A DNA stretch of 60,000 bases, taken from contig OZ037768.1 of the NCBI GenBank assembly GCA_964035545.1, forward strand, positions 6,627,241-6,687,240, read 5' to 3'. This stretch comes from Bugula neritina (lineage: Eukaryota; Bryozoa; Gymnolaemata; Cheilostomatida; Bugulidae). The position numbers and the translations under genes are program-made. The notes beneath the pieces were generated by a model. That model saw only the letters and a program-made list of their open reading frames with translations, was not told the origin of the DNA and did no database searches. Below are positions 11,247-21,213 of the stretch, in pieces (the stretch's first letter is position 1; every line of letters begins with the position of its first letter).

Positions 11247-14200
11247 TCAATTCATGTCCTTTTTCCTCTCCATATAAAGCTTTACAGCTTTCCACAGAGC
11301 AGTAATATTACCAGCACCAAATCCTAGAGCGCCATGTCTTTGAAGAAATTCAAAGAAGAAGGTATTGTTACCAAATATTGGTTTGGTAAATATCTGCATT
11401 AAATACCTGAAAATTAACAGTAACACTGTTAGTAATATTGCTAGAAAGGCTAGCTTTACTCATGCGACTGTAAAAACTACTGCCCCATTGGGAATTGAAC
11501 CAGAGACCTTCAGTTTGGAAGCTAGAGTGCTGACCATTACACAATGGGGGCTACACCACAACGATATACACATTGAAGATGGCCACCACAAAACAACTAC
11601 CTGCTCATTGGTTCAGCATCACCAGATTCACCCTCTGCATCTGCTTCAGAGTCCAACAAGATTCCACATGCTTCTAACATCTCTACAGATTCACCACAAT
11701 CTGATATCTCTGTAAATTTGTTTATCTAAATAAAAATATAGGTGCCTTGATAGATTTCAAACACAAAAAGCAAATAGTTGAGCATTGCAACCATTGCGTT
11801 ACAACCATTCAGTATTGCAGGATCAGATAATCTTTAGTCCTTAGGCTAGTAAGGACAAGACAGAAATTCAAACTAAATAAAATGTTTATGTTTCACTAGA
11901 ATAATGATCACTGGTAAGTCTCATTATTAGGTCTTTTCATATTAGCAACACATTTGTTCAATGAAACATATTTGTGGTCATGTGCCTATAAAAACATAAT
12001 TTCATGATGGTGAGTGATGATCTACCTCTCTATAATATTCTGAAGGTGGCTGCAGAAAGGGTAATCCTGTTGTTTGAAGATAGCTAACAGCATCAGTTAG
12101 TTGATCTGTCAGAATCCCTATGTGCTGTACTCCAGCTCCACCATGCTGCTCAAGAAAGGTGGTCACCTGGTTTGGGCCTACAAATTCACCATAAAATACA
12201 CATCAAGAGCATAGATCATACTTAAATAACTTCGAACCTACAGTAGTTAGATTGTTGAAATTATATATAACAATAATCAATAGAAGAAAAACTTGTAATT
12301 TGTACACAAATCTTAAACTGACCCAAAAAATAATTATTTTTTAAATTTCATCAATGAATAAGAGAACCACAGCTATGACAAATTATAAGTTCACTACTAG
12401 AAACTATAATTTGTCAGCATAGAAATCAATAATTCACAAATGAATTCAAAATTGCTTCAGAATTATTTGTGGGTAAAAGATACAAGATTCATGCCATTTG
12501 CATTTTTTTCAAGCTTTTACCCCTATATAAATCCCCAACAGTTTTTCAAGTTGTCTACTGTTGCATGGGAGCAACTATGCTGAGATGCTGAAATCACCGA
12601 TGATTCAAGCACATGACCTAGCGTTTAGTATGCCAGCACTCTAACCACTAGACCACTGTGTGTCATAACACACAATATTTTTAAAACAATCTTACTGTTA
12701 AATGATGACTCAACAACCACAAATTTAGCTGATTTTTCACCAGATCCAATGGAAAGCCCAGTTTCTGCACATCTCCAATATTCCATGGCTGCAAGCCGCA
12801 TTCCAATCTCATTGAGTGAAAGTCCTTCAACTGGGTCTTCATCTCTATAAAGATCAACATATAATTTATTAAGACACTACAGCAGTTAGCCTACATATAC
12901 TAAAATCAGCTTGAGACTATTTACTTCAATGTTAATAACCATCATAAATGATAAAAAATTACCACTAGATAGAAATAAAACATGCAAGCTTAATAACAAA
13001 ACATTAGACATTTTATGTAATCATTACCAAATTGAAATCCAATTTTGTTCAAGAAAAAACGAATGGTGAATATTAAAACGGAGTTATTTGCCAAACTTAC
13101 TTGTTTACCAGCAGACGGTGCATACCAAAACAACGTTCATACCAGCTAATAGTTTTTGAAGTCTGTCCTGGATAAACGCAGAGAGCAATGTGGTCAATAT
13201 CATTGAGTTTTATTGGCGGAGAAGATGCAATTGCAGGTGCTTGGATCTCGAAACCAGGAAGGAATTTACCATGATATTCACTTGTATTTACAACAGTGTG
13301 CTGAACATTGCCTAAACAGGATTTTATTGTAGCATAAGTCACAACTCCATTGACATCCCTCACTGTTGTTAATGGCCGTAAAATCATGGCGCCACATTCT
13401 TGTGCCTTTTTCAAAGTTTTTGAAACGTCCTGAACTTCTAAACAAATTTCATAAACAGAGTTACAGACCTGATTCTCACCTAGCACCATTTTACAATTAT
13501 TTTTAGAGTGCTCAAAACCATGGGGCGAAGAAAATGTACCCATATTTTCAGTGAAGTGCCAAAAAGAGCTGAAATGTGGTAGGCCTAGGCTTTCATAAAT
13601 ATTATCAGAATAAGAAAGAGAATCAGTTTGGTATCTAGCTATAGGATTACGAGAGTCTGTTTTTCTATTTTGGCTGTTCAAATTTTTCATGTTTTCGATT
13701 GTTTCTACGTTGCGGGAGATTACTTTAAGCTTACTGTCACCATTAGCAGAGGTATCCCAGAGATATGGATCAGGGCTATTAAAATCTAAACATTCAGATA
13801 CACTTTTAGTTTGCTTTTCGGTTTGCATATCAGAACTAGAAGAGATTACCATACTGCTTTCATTCTCACTCACTGTCCTCTGTCCACGATTAAGTATGTG
13901 AGGCGCATAATGGTGATTTTTTACTTGAGACTGAAACTGATAATGGCTATGATCCCTTTGACCTCCATTCTGATTTTCAGCCTCATAGCAAGCGTCAATT
14001 TGAATTTGAGACTCGTCCTGTTCACCTTCACCTTCACCTTGGCCACCATAACCACTGTAGGATTTTTCCTTTACATTTCCACCACAAGATTGGTCGACAT
14101 CATTTAATGTTAAAGAAGGACTATCCGTATGTGTATGAATACAACTGTTACTTTTGTAGTCACATTGAATTTTGCCACTTTTTAGATCCCAGGTGGAGAT

Positions 14201-14779
14201 TCTGGTACCGCTATGACTATCTGTGGGTTCGAGATTCAGATTGCCGTTTGACTTTGAGACCCAGTTTGAGTTTCTGTTAGAGTTTGTATTACTATCACCA
14301 TGATTATGGTGGTCAATGTGAATTTCATTATGATCATGATCATCACCGTGTGAATCAGAATGGCTATTAGTATTAGTATAACTATAAGTAATAGCATTAC
14401 ATTTACTGGGACTATCGCCATCGGTGCTGCTGTCAATTTGAGTATGACCATCACTATTACTATGCAAATTACTGTTACTGCAAGTGTTAGAGCAAAACTT
14501 GGAGTCACTGTCAGACTTTGTGTTAGTGTAGGCACCCGCACTGAGCCTGGCATCCGCATAGCCATTGTCATTGTGGTTGCCAGATTCAGTGATGTTACTA
14601 ATTACCTTTGTTAAAACGAATATTACCGCACCATGTTGTAAAACCCATTTTTCGTCAAAATAAGAACGTCTTTGGCCAATCATTTGAAAACCTAGTTTGT
14701 CTTGAAACATAGACAACATTGTAGAAACAGTTTCACTGGTTACTCCGACTCCCACATGATGTATTACGGGGGCCGCCAT
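11247..14779 (-). CDS. HPDL: 4-hydroxyphenylpyruvate dioxygenase-like protein (HPDL), with large low-complexity block
   Basis: A vicinal-oxygen-chelate, non-haem iron dioxygenase; in mammals HPDL is mitochondrial. Exons on the minus strand: 14779-13101, 12844-12696, 12177-12026, 11725-11601 and 11406-11247. GT-AG sites and phases agree, giving 754 aa. All three predicted iron ligands are present: His530 (DIDHIAL), His628 (GVQHIGI) and Glu721 (TFFFEFLQR), followed by GALGFGAGNITALW. Residues 1-58 (MAAPVIHHVG...VIFVLTK) match the HPDL N-terminus more closely than HPD. Residues 59-437 are a Ser/Asn/Thr/Asp/His-rich block not found in the family; part of it is encoded by a strong/weak-patterned array. 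Without the block the protein is 375 aa, close to human HPDL (about 371). The start ATG lies in AAAATGGCGGCC, a YY1-like context. Confidence 0.9.
11481..11551 (-). repeat. tRNA-derived SINE head or tRNA pseudogene
   Basis: Minus strand: starts GCCCCCATTGTGTAATGGTC (A-box region), has GGTTCAATTCC (B box) and ends TGGGGCA. The T stem and acceptor stem do not pair well, so it is not a working tRNA. It lies in the HPDL intron between exons 4 and 5, about 75 bp from exon 5. Related to the element at 33911. Confidence 0.65.
12592..12666 (-). repeat. tRNA-like SINE head, degenerate
   Basis: Minus strand: CAGTGGTCTAGTGGTTAGAG is a strong A-box region, and CTTGAATCATCG is a weakened B box. It lies in the HPDL intron between exons 2 and 3, ending 30 bp from exon 2. 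Confidence 0.5.
13469..14605 (-). other. In-frame block in HPDL exon 1, candidate exitron
   Basis: 1137 nt (379 codons) with no stop. It begins at a consensus donor on the minus strand (CAAAG then GTAATT) and ends at ATCAG before GTCTGTAACTC. Both edges fall on codon boundaries, so splicing it out would keep the frame. The pyrimidine tract before the 3' AG is poor. A second phase-0 acceptor (TTTTGAG) lies about 40 bases earlier. Whether it is always translated, sometimes spliced or always removed cannot be decided from DNA alone. Confidence 0.5.
14240..14540 (-). repeat. Coding strong/weak-patterned array within HPDL
   Basis: Minus-strand codons run ACT TAT AGT TAT ACT AAT ACT AAT AGC, giving alternating Ser/Thr with Asn/Tyr, plus Asp/His-rich stretches from GAT/CAT/CAC triplets. 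The plus-strand form TATTAGTATTAGTATAAC is the same motif as the non-coding arrays at 4.05 and 5.85 kb. Confidence 0.7.
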
Positions 14780-15311
14780 TTTATTTTAACCAAACATTCG
14801 CTGTAAAACGGAGCCGGCTATCATCGAGGGAGCAGTTACATAACTATATTTTTAAAAAATCTTGTAGGCAATCATTAATTTAATTACAACAATTTTTAAA
14901 TAAAGACGGCTTTATAATAGCTATAAAAATGTTGTCTAAATATTTCACTAGTATCATTCTACATCAAAATTGTAGCCTATGGCAACAAGGAAACGAGGTA
15001 ATTTGCAGACCACTAATCTGTAAAACATTTTCTGATTGCGACTACATTGGTCGAGGTTTCGGAGATTTTCTCTCCAGCTTTCTCCCCCGACTAGTGTGTT
15101 TTAGTTTATTAGCTTGCTAAATAATCGGTTATTTCAGAACTATTTACGATTTCTTTTAATAAACCGCAATCTTCGCAGACCCAAGCATTCATATTTATCC
15201 CATTTGAGAATTTTTTCACTTCCACTGAAGACGGTTTTTTGGAGGCTGTGGCTGTTGCTTTTGCTGCAAGGGCGTCACCTCAATTCTTCATTTCACACTT
15301 ATCACGCTAAT
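14780..15311. promoter_or_regulatory. Shared divergent promoter region of HPDL and AK2
   Basis: 532 bp separates the HPDL start (minus) from the AK2 start (plus), so both promoters must lie here unless AK2 uses an upstream in-frame ATG. A YY1-like GGCCGCCATTTT abuts the HPDL start. No TATA box was judged convincing. Open frames across the region have no recognisable protein. Confidence 0.6.
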
Positions 15312-16935
15312 ATGGCCCCAACACAGGCACAAAACAAAAAAGATGATACAACTGGAATTAATGCCATCTTGTTAGGACCACCCGGAGCTGGAAAAGGCAC
15401 ACAGGTAACTTAAACTGTTAACCGGCTAAGAGTGAGACGGAGTCGAATGATAATCTCTTGCAGTTACTCTTAGTCTTAGTAAGAGTAACTGTAAGAGATT
15501 ATCATTCTAATTACTTAATAGTTATACAATTGTTGTTACATACTGGTATTTATCGTTATACTCATTGTAGTTACTGGTAGTGTTATAGTTGTATATAGAG
15601 TAAAATTATGACTAACTTGAACTTCCAGTCCAACAGTCACAGTGAGTCCGAGTGTGGGCTGTGACAGTCACTGGCTACCCAAGTGATCAGTGAATGTGAG
15701 TGATGCTGTAATACTACTGCTACTGCTACTACTACTACTGCTACTGCTACTACTACTACTACTATTAGTATTAGTAGTAGTACTACTACTTCTAGCACTA
15801 TAGCTAGATGACTTAATCATAATGGCTGTAAAGTGTACGTTCTTATCTATGCTCGAAACAAAGTCTATTTAAATTTAAAATAAAATATAGGAGATTCAAA
15901 ATGTACCAAAAAGTTGGTACAGACTAAGAGTAGTTGTGCGGTAGAAGTGAAAAAAATATTAAAGTGTTACTAATAGTAATATAATCATTTCGGATGGTTC
16001 TATTATCTGCCATATCTACTTTTTGTTTCCTATAAGTTTTGTGTGCTACTTTTCCAGGCTCCACTTCTGCAAAAGAAATATTGTGTTTGCCATTTAAGTA
16101 CTGGGGACATGTTGAGAGCTGCAGTCAAATCTGGCTCTGAGGTCGGTAAAAAGGTGAAGTCTGTTTTGGAAACAGGAGGTCTAGTCACTGACTCATTGGT
16201 TGTTGAAATGATTGACCAAAACCTTGATAAGCCTGAATGCAAAAATGGGTTTTTGTTAGATGGATTTCCACGTACCCAAGTTCAAGCTGAAAAGGTAAAA
16301 TTACGATTTATTTGATTTGAATTTTATTCACTGTTTTTTAATTTACTGATGTAAGTTATAATGATTACAAAATTCAGTATTGAGTTGGTTATATTACACC
16401 ATTAGATATCATTCAATTTTATTTTGGTTCTTTCAATTTGTTGTACTAATTATATAATTTAAAACAGCTAGTGATTTCAACCAAAAATGTATTTTGGAAT
16501 ATAATTGGCTGTTATTTTTTATATAATTATAAATTGAGTTTTCAATTTAATGCATTTCTTTAAATGATGTTTCAGATTTGAAATTATTTGTAAAAGCTTT
16601 TTTAGATAAACATTGGGTCATAAGAAATTTAGACTTATAGTGCAAACATAAATTCTATTTTTCCAAAGGTCTGCAATGAATAGCAGCTTACATTAGCTTT
16701 GAGTTATCACAACATGTTCACTGATTTAGCTTGATGAGCTTCTTGAAAAGAGGAAAACCAGTCTTGACTCTGTAATTGAGTTCAAGATAGATGATTCATT
16801 GTTGGTTAAAAGAATCACTGGAAGACTTCTTCATCAATCTAGTGGAAGGACCTATCATGAAGAGTTTAATCCACCCAAAATACCCATGACCGATGACGTA
16901 AGTTAATTCTTGCTTTGGTATGTCCGTATGATCTA

Positions 16936-16971
<36 letters not shown>

Positions 16972-18089
16972 TATTACATATCACAAACATGACAACACGT
17001 TGCAAAATTCAGTGTAAATACTGGCTATAATAAGTAGGAATGAACAAAAATAAGAGAAAAAATCAAAACTCTGTTGGATTATCTCTAATGTTTTTTTCAA
17101 AAAGGTAAAAGTTTGTTAATTAAGCCTCAGTACAAATCATCAACTCATTTTCTCTGAAAATTGCAATTGTTTGTTAAAAAGTGTTCTAATTTCTATAATA
17201 ATTTTGCATGCTTATAGGAAAATTTTAAGTTAGCAATACTCTACAATGGCATGGGCCAATTTTATTGTCTCTTTTTTTCTTAGCACTTATTATGTTGCTA
17301 GAAAGCTGAAGTTTTATTAGCTAAACCTATGGTAAAGATATATTGCGTGCATCTGTTAACAAATTTCACAATACATGCAGACTAAAGTGTCCTGTTAATG
17401 TATTTAATAAAATTCAACAACAGCACTAAAAAAAAATAAATTTCAACATTATTTTTGTTATCCTACACTATGGATTACTTTCTTTAAGTATATAAAAACA
17501 CTGTATTGATAAGAATCTATTTATCTCAAGCTTTCTAATAAAGCAAACAAATGCTATACTTGTAGCCAGTAACCTTTAAATTGTTGTCCCTCTTTTAGCG
17601 ATTCAGGCATTCTGCTTGGTTTAGCAACAAGCATTGAGGTTTTATCAAATAAATAATCTGACAGCAATAACATTTCCCACCTTATTTTATTAAAGTCTCA
17701 ATTTTCAATTTCAGTTTTGTTGTTTCCTGTTTGTGCATTTATATTATATACAATATTTCGAAAAAAATACTTTCAAAAGTTTTGCCATTTTGGTTCAGCA
17801 ATATGCAACGATAAAGCAAAGTATATATTATATCTTTCAAAGGTTTCATGGAGTATATGTATTGCAGGTTACAGGTGAGCCTCTCATGAGACGTTCAGAT
17901 GATAATGCAGAGGCTTTGAAAACTAGACTTGCAGCTTATCACAAGTCTACTAACCCTCTGGTTGATTACTACAGCAGGCGCAAAATCCTCACCTCAGTCG
18001 ATGCTTCTCAAGCACCTTCCACAGTCTATAGCAAAATTACAGAAGCTTTTGCTAAAGCTAAATCAAAAGACCAAGTTCTGTTTATTTAA
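15312..18089 (+). CDS. AK2: Adenylate kinase 2 (mitochondrial intermembrane space)
   Basis: Catalyses ATP + AMP to 2 ADP in the mitochondrial intermembrane space. Exons: 15312-15404, 16058-16294, 16730-16897 and 17868-18089, all GT-AG and all phase 0, giving 239 aa, the same length as human AK2. Exon 1 has the P-loop GPPGAGKGT (residues 22-30). Exon 2 has the AMP-binding [10 protein letters not shown] and [10 protein letters not shown]. Exon 3 carries the LID region with [22 protein letters not shown]. Exon 4 has [14 protein letters not shown] and ends QVLFI. ATG 15312 was chosen because MAPTQ... aligns with family N-termini. An in-frame ATG at 15114 would add 66 basic residues. Confidence 0.95.
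15410..15560. repeat. Strong/weak-patterned array in AK2 intron 1
   Basis: CTAAGAGTGAGAC..., CTCTTAGTCTTAGTAAGAGT and related units begin 16 bases after the exon 1 donor. The array includes the hairpin at 15445-15507. Confidence 0.6.
15445..15507. repeat. Near-perfect 28-bp inverted repeat (hairpin), 7-base loop
   Basis: The left arm 15445-15472 and right arm 15480-15507 are reverse complements except at one position. The loop is GTCTTAG. The arms end in array units (TTACTCTTA / TAAGAGTAA). It would form a strong RNA stem 40 bases after the exon 1 donor. Confidence 0.9.
15711..15800. repeat. Trinucleotide tract (TAC/TGC) that folds back to (TAG)n
   Basis: TAC/TGC triplets run to 15764, then switch to GTA/TAG triplets. 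15754-15764 and 15772-15782 form a perfect 11-bp stem around TTAGTAT, and TAC triplets then resume. The strand polarity of the unit flips within one tract. Confidence 0.8.
16937..16971. repeat. (ATTG)n microsatellite
   Basis: About eight perfect ATTG units in AK2 intron 3, starting 39 bases after the exon 3 donor. Confidence 0.9.
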
Positions 18090-18768
18090 TAACTATTTTT
18101 GATTAGTAAATTGTCATCTGTTATGCTTGTGGACTCTTTTTTCTAGAGCATTAATACAGAAATTCCAATGTAAACAAATTTATTTCTTATCTGTAGCTTC
18201 CTGTAATGCACAATTTCACCAATATTAATTACTGCAATGCCATTGCATATTTTTATTCTTGACTGTCAGTAGTTAGTATAAAAAAGAGAGAAGGGGCGTA
18301 AAATTGTAGACCTCGTTTCTACAGGTTGACATTTCTGCAGGTTGATGGTGTTATCTCATAGTCATCTGAATGACAAATGGTCATGGCATGTAGTGCCTAA
18401 AAGTAGCAATGAGAGCTGAATATTTCAAACAAATAAAAGCAGATAATCAATGTATAATTGCTTTTAAATTTAGCAATTAAATAAAAGTAATTGTGTTATT
18501 TGTCATGAAAATGACGTATACCACAACTATCTTTTTAATAAAGGAAAATATTTATAGCAATAACCTCCATAACCTAATTTTATCATGCGTGTTTAAACAT
18601 AATTAGGATTCGTCTTCTTTGTAGAGCTGTCTTGATAAACTCGCTCTATTAAACCATGTCAGAATTGTAACTATGTCAAGGTTTACCAGGCAATATCTCA
18701 ATTCATTCTATATAGTATATAAAATTTAATAAATTATTCAATAATTTATTGCATAGATTTGCGTAGTT
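18090..18768. other. Intergenic, AK2 3' end to CYB5D2 5' end
   Basis: Both genes read rightward. An AATAAA near 18431 could serve AK2. The CYB5D2 promoter should lie in the right-hand part, which is very AT-rich. Nothing else is recognised. Confidence 0.5.
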
Positions 18769-21213
18769 ATGGCAGTATTAAAAGTAGCTGTGTTTGTGGC
18801 AATATTTTCGTTTGTATTATACTGGTACTTTGGGAACAGAGATTATTTTTTCAATTACGATGATTTAGTGTCGCAAATTTTGGGTATTCTAGGGTTTAGT
18901 GCTTCATCATTAAAATTTAGATCAGAACAATTTAGCTCAAACTCTCACTCCGGGGTATTGTTATCTAAGGAAGAATTGAAAAAGTATAAATATCAATACC
19001 TTGCTATAGTTGGAGAAGTTTATGATGTGAGCAAAGGTGATAAGCACTATGGCCGTGAAGGTGGTTATAACTTTTTTACAGGTAAACCAACAGTAATACT
19101 AATAGTAATACTAACAGTAACTAGCAGTAACACTAACTCAAACTGTAAGTGCTACCAGTAACAGTAACTGTAAGACTAAGAATAAGTGTAACTGCTAAGA
19201 CTAAGAGTAGGAGTAACTGTAAGACTAAGGCTGGCACTGAGGCTGAAGTGTCAGTGAAATGTTGGAGTATTTACTGTTTGTCCATGTCTACTCACTCAGC
19301 AAGTCACTATTAATAATACTGAGTATTAACAATTATAATGACACTAGTACTGGTAATAGTACTTGTTAGTTGTTATTAACTTATAAATACATACGATTAT
19401 ATCAATGTTTTAATCATTAATGACATAATAGTATTTAATATTATGATTACTCATTGGTCATTGCTGTCACCTTGAAAGGCTTGAGTGCATCAATTTTAAA
19501 TTTGTTCTAATTCTATAAAATTATTAATTATAATTATTCTGAAACTGCCAAAACTGCAGACAACCTTAACAACTTTAAAGAAATGACTCAACACATTTTA
19601 CCTTTGTCATATTTCTTAACAGAAGAAAGAAACTAATTTCACTATTTTTGTCTTTATTTTTCTTTACATACATCAAGTAAATAGAAAGTAGACAGCATTT
19701 TAAGTTGTGACCATTGTAAGTAAGTATCAAGGGCACTTATGTATGTCTACAAAGTGGTGAAGCTGTTGTGTATTTTAAGAGTATAATGCCATTCAAAAGT
19801 TTTGATCAAGTAACTTTAAGCTGATATGATTTGTTTTTAAATTTCTAACAATTATGTATTGCAATTTTTACACATGTAATCATTGTGTCTGTGTAAAAAT
19901 TACTGTCAGCAATTGAAAACAGAACATGAAAAAATTGTTTTTCTACTGAGGTTGAGAGATATTGTGAGTTTGAGTGACAAAAAAAGAAAAATTAGAACCT
20001 TAAGCTAATGTAGCATTTCAGATTTTATTCTCTTTACTTCCACAAAATTAATAAAGTTTAGAAAGTATACTGTAACTAGAGCTTGCTTTAAATTACCTCC
20101 TTTCTACTTACTTTGTTTCATTCCTAAGGCTTCCAGAAGTGACATATATTCACAGGTATAGATGGCACGAAGGCATTTGTTACTGGGGAGTTCAATGAGA
20201 AAGGATTAGTAGACAGCATTGAGGGACTAGATGCAAGAGCCATTAAATCAATAGAAGATTGGAAACTCATGTATGAAAAAGAATATAAACATGTCGGTTA
20301 GTTATCATCAACTGAAATACAGTGCAAGTGTTATCACCTAGATAAGCACTATTTACATAGAAGGGTAGTTTGTGCTATTATATCACTCAAACTAGTACTA
20401 GAGAGTGCCCAAACTACCTATTACTACTCAGATGATCTATTAGTTGCACAGACTACCTATTGTTAGTTGTACAGACTAGTCCTAAAACTCTATTGCATTT
20501 TTGTAGGAAAAGTCATTGGAAATTTTTATGATGCTAATGGGCTAGAGACAAGTTCAAAAAGAAAGTATAATCAGCTTCTAAAAGATGCTGAGCAACTTAA
20601 AAAATATGAAGAAGAATTAAAAAAGATGTTCCCACCTTGTAATGCTGAATTCAAAAACCGAGCTTCACGTGTATGGTGTTCAAATAAAAGGTGACCCCAA
20701 TTTATTATTTATTTTTTAGTTAGATTTTTTGTGGTTTAATCAACTTTAGAGTTAAATGTATTCTTTTCTTTTAAAGTAATTTATTTGGCTTTAATTAATA
20801 TGTCTCGTAGTGAAAAGGTTGTGGAGTTTTATTTTTTGAGTTTTGTCTTTTAGTTCTTCTCCCATTGTTGTTTGATTTAGCTCTGTATTTTTAAGAGATT
20901 TTCAAAGCTTTTGTTGCTACTTTGACTCAACATAAATTGGCTAACTAAAAATCTACGTTGATTATATTCACAAATCAAACTTGTATCTCACCCTGTTATT
21001 TGTAGTGGTGGCTACTCTAGGTCATGGGCCGGTGTGCCTAGGAAAATGTTCTCCGCTGGTGGTAAAGACTTCCGCTGTGCATGTGTGAGAACAGAAGGTC
21101 CTCCCTCAACAGACGTGGGCAGTAAAACTCACAATAACCGGGGAGATCTGGACAATCCTAACCTTCGGCTATATGATAATTGTGAGCCTACTTCAAATTC
21201 ATGTTCAATATAA
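18769..21213 (+). CDS. CYB5D2: Neuferricin (cytochrome b5 domain-containing protein 2)
   Basis: A secreted or membrane-anchored haem-binding MAPR-family protein. Exons: 18769-19081, 20156-20296, 20507-20690 and 21006-21213, with matching phases, giving 281 aa (human about 264). Residues 1-20 form a hydrophobic signal/anchor (KVAVFVAIFSFVLYWYF). Exon 1 carries LSKEELKKYK and YLAIVGEVYDVSKGDKHYG, the start of the cytochrome b5-like fold. Exon 2 has GTKAFVTGEFNEKGLVD. Exon 3 ends FPPCNAEF...VWCSNK. Exon 4 has the Cys-containing tail (FRCACVRT, NNRGDLDNPNL) diagnostic of neuferricin. The exon 1 donor is directly abutted by a short-unit array. Confidence 0.95.
19083..19260. repeat. Strong/weak-patterned array (STAATA/STAACW/STAAGA) touching a splice donor
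   Basis: It starts within a few bases of the CYB5D2 exon 1 donor: GTAATACTAATAGTAATACT, later AACTGTAAGACTAAGA. First positions alternate G and C. The G form resembles a 5' splice site (GTAAGA), the C form a branch-point-like CTAAC/CTAAG. Confidence 0.7.
19305..19375. repeat. Weaker continuation of the array
   Basis: ACTAGTACTGGTAATAGTAC and flanking triplets show the same AST/GTA style at lower regularity, in CYB5D2 intron 1. Confidence 0.35.

Noticed and set aside
11481-11551. Functional tRNA gene
   Set aside because: A and B boxes are present, but acceptor and T stems fail to pair; a SINE or pseudogene fits better.
14236-14614. Ile/Met/Thr/Val-rich frames on both strands over the HPDL block
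   Set aside because: Frame shadows of the coding array.
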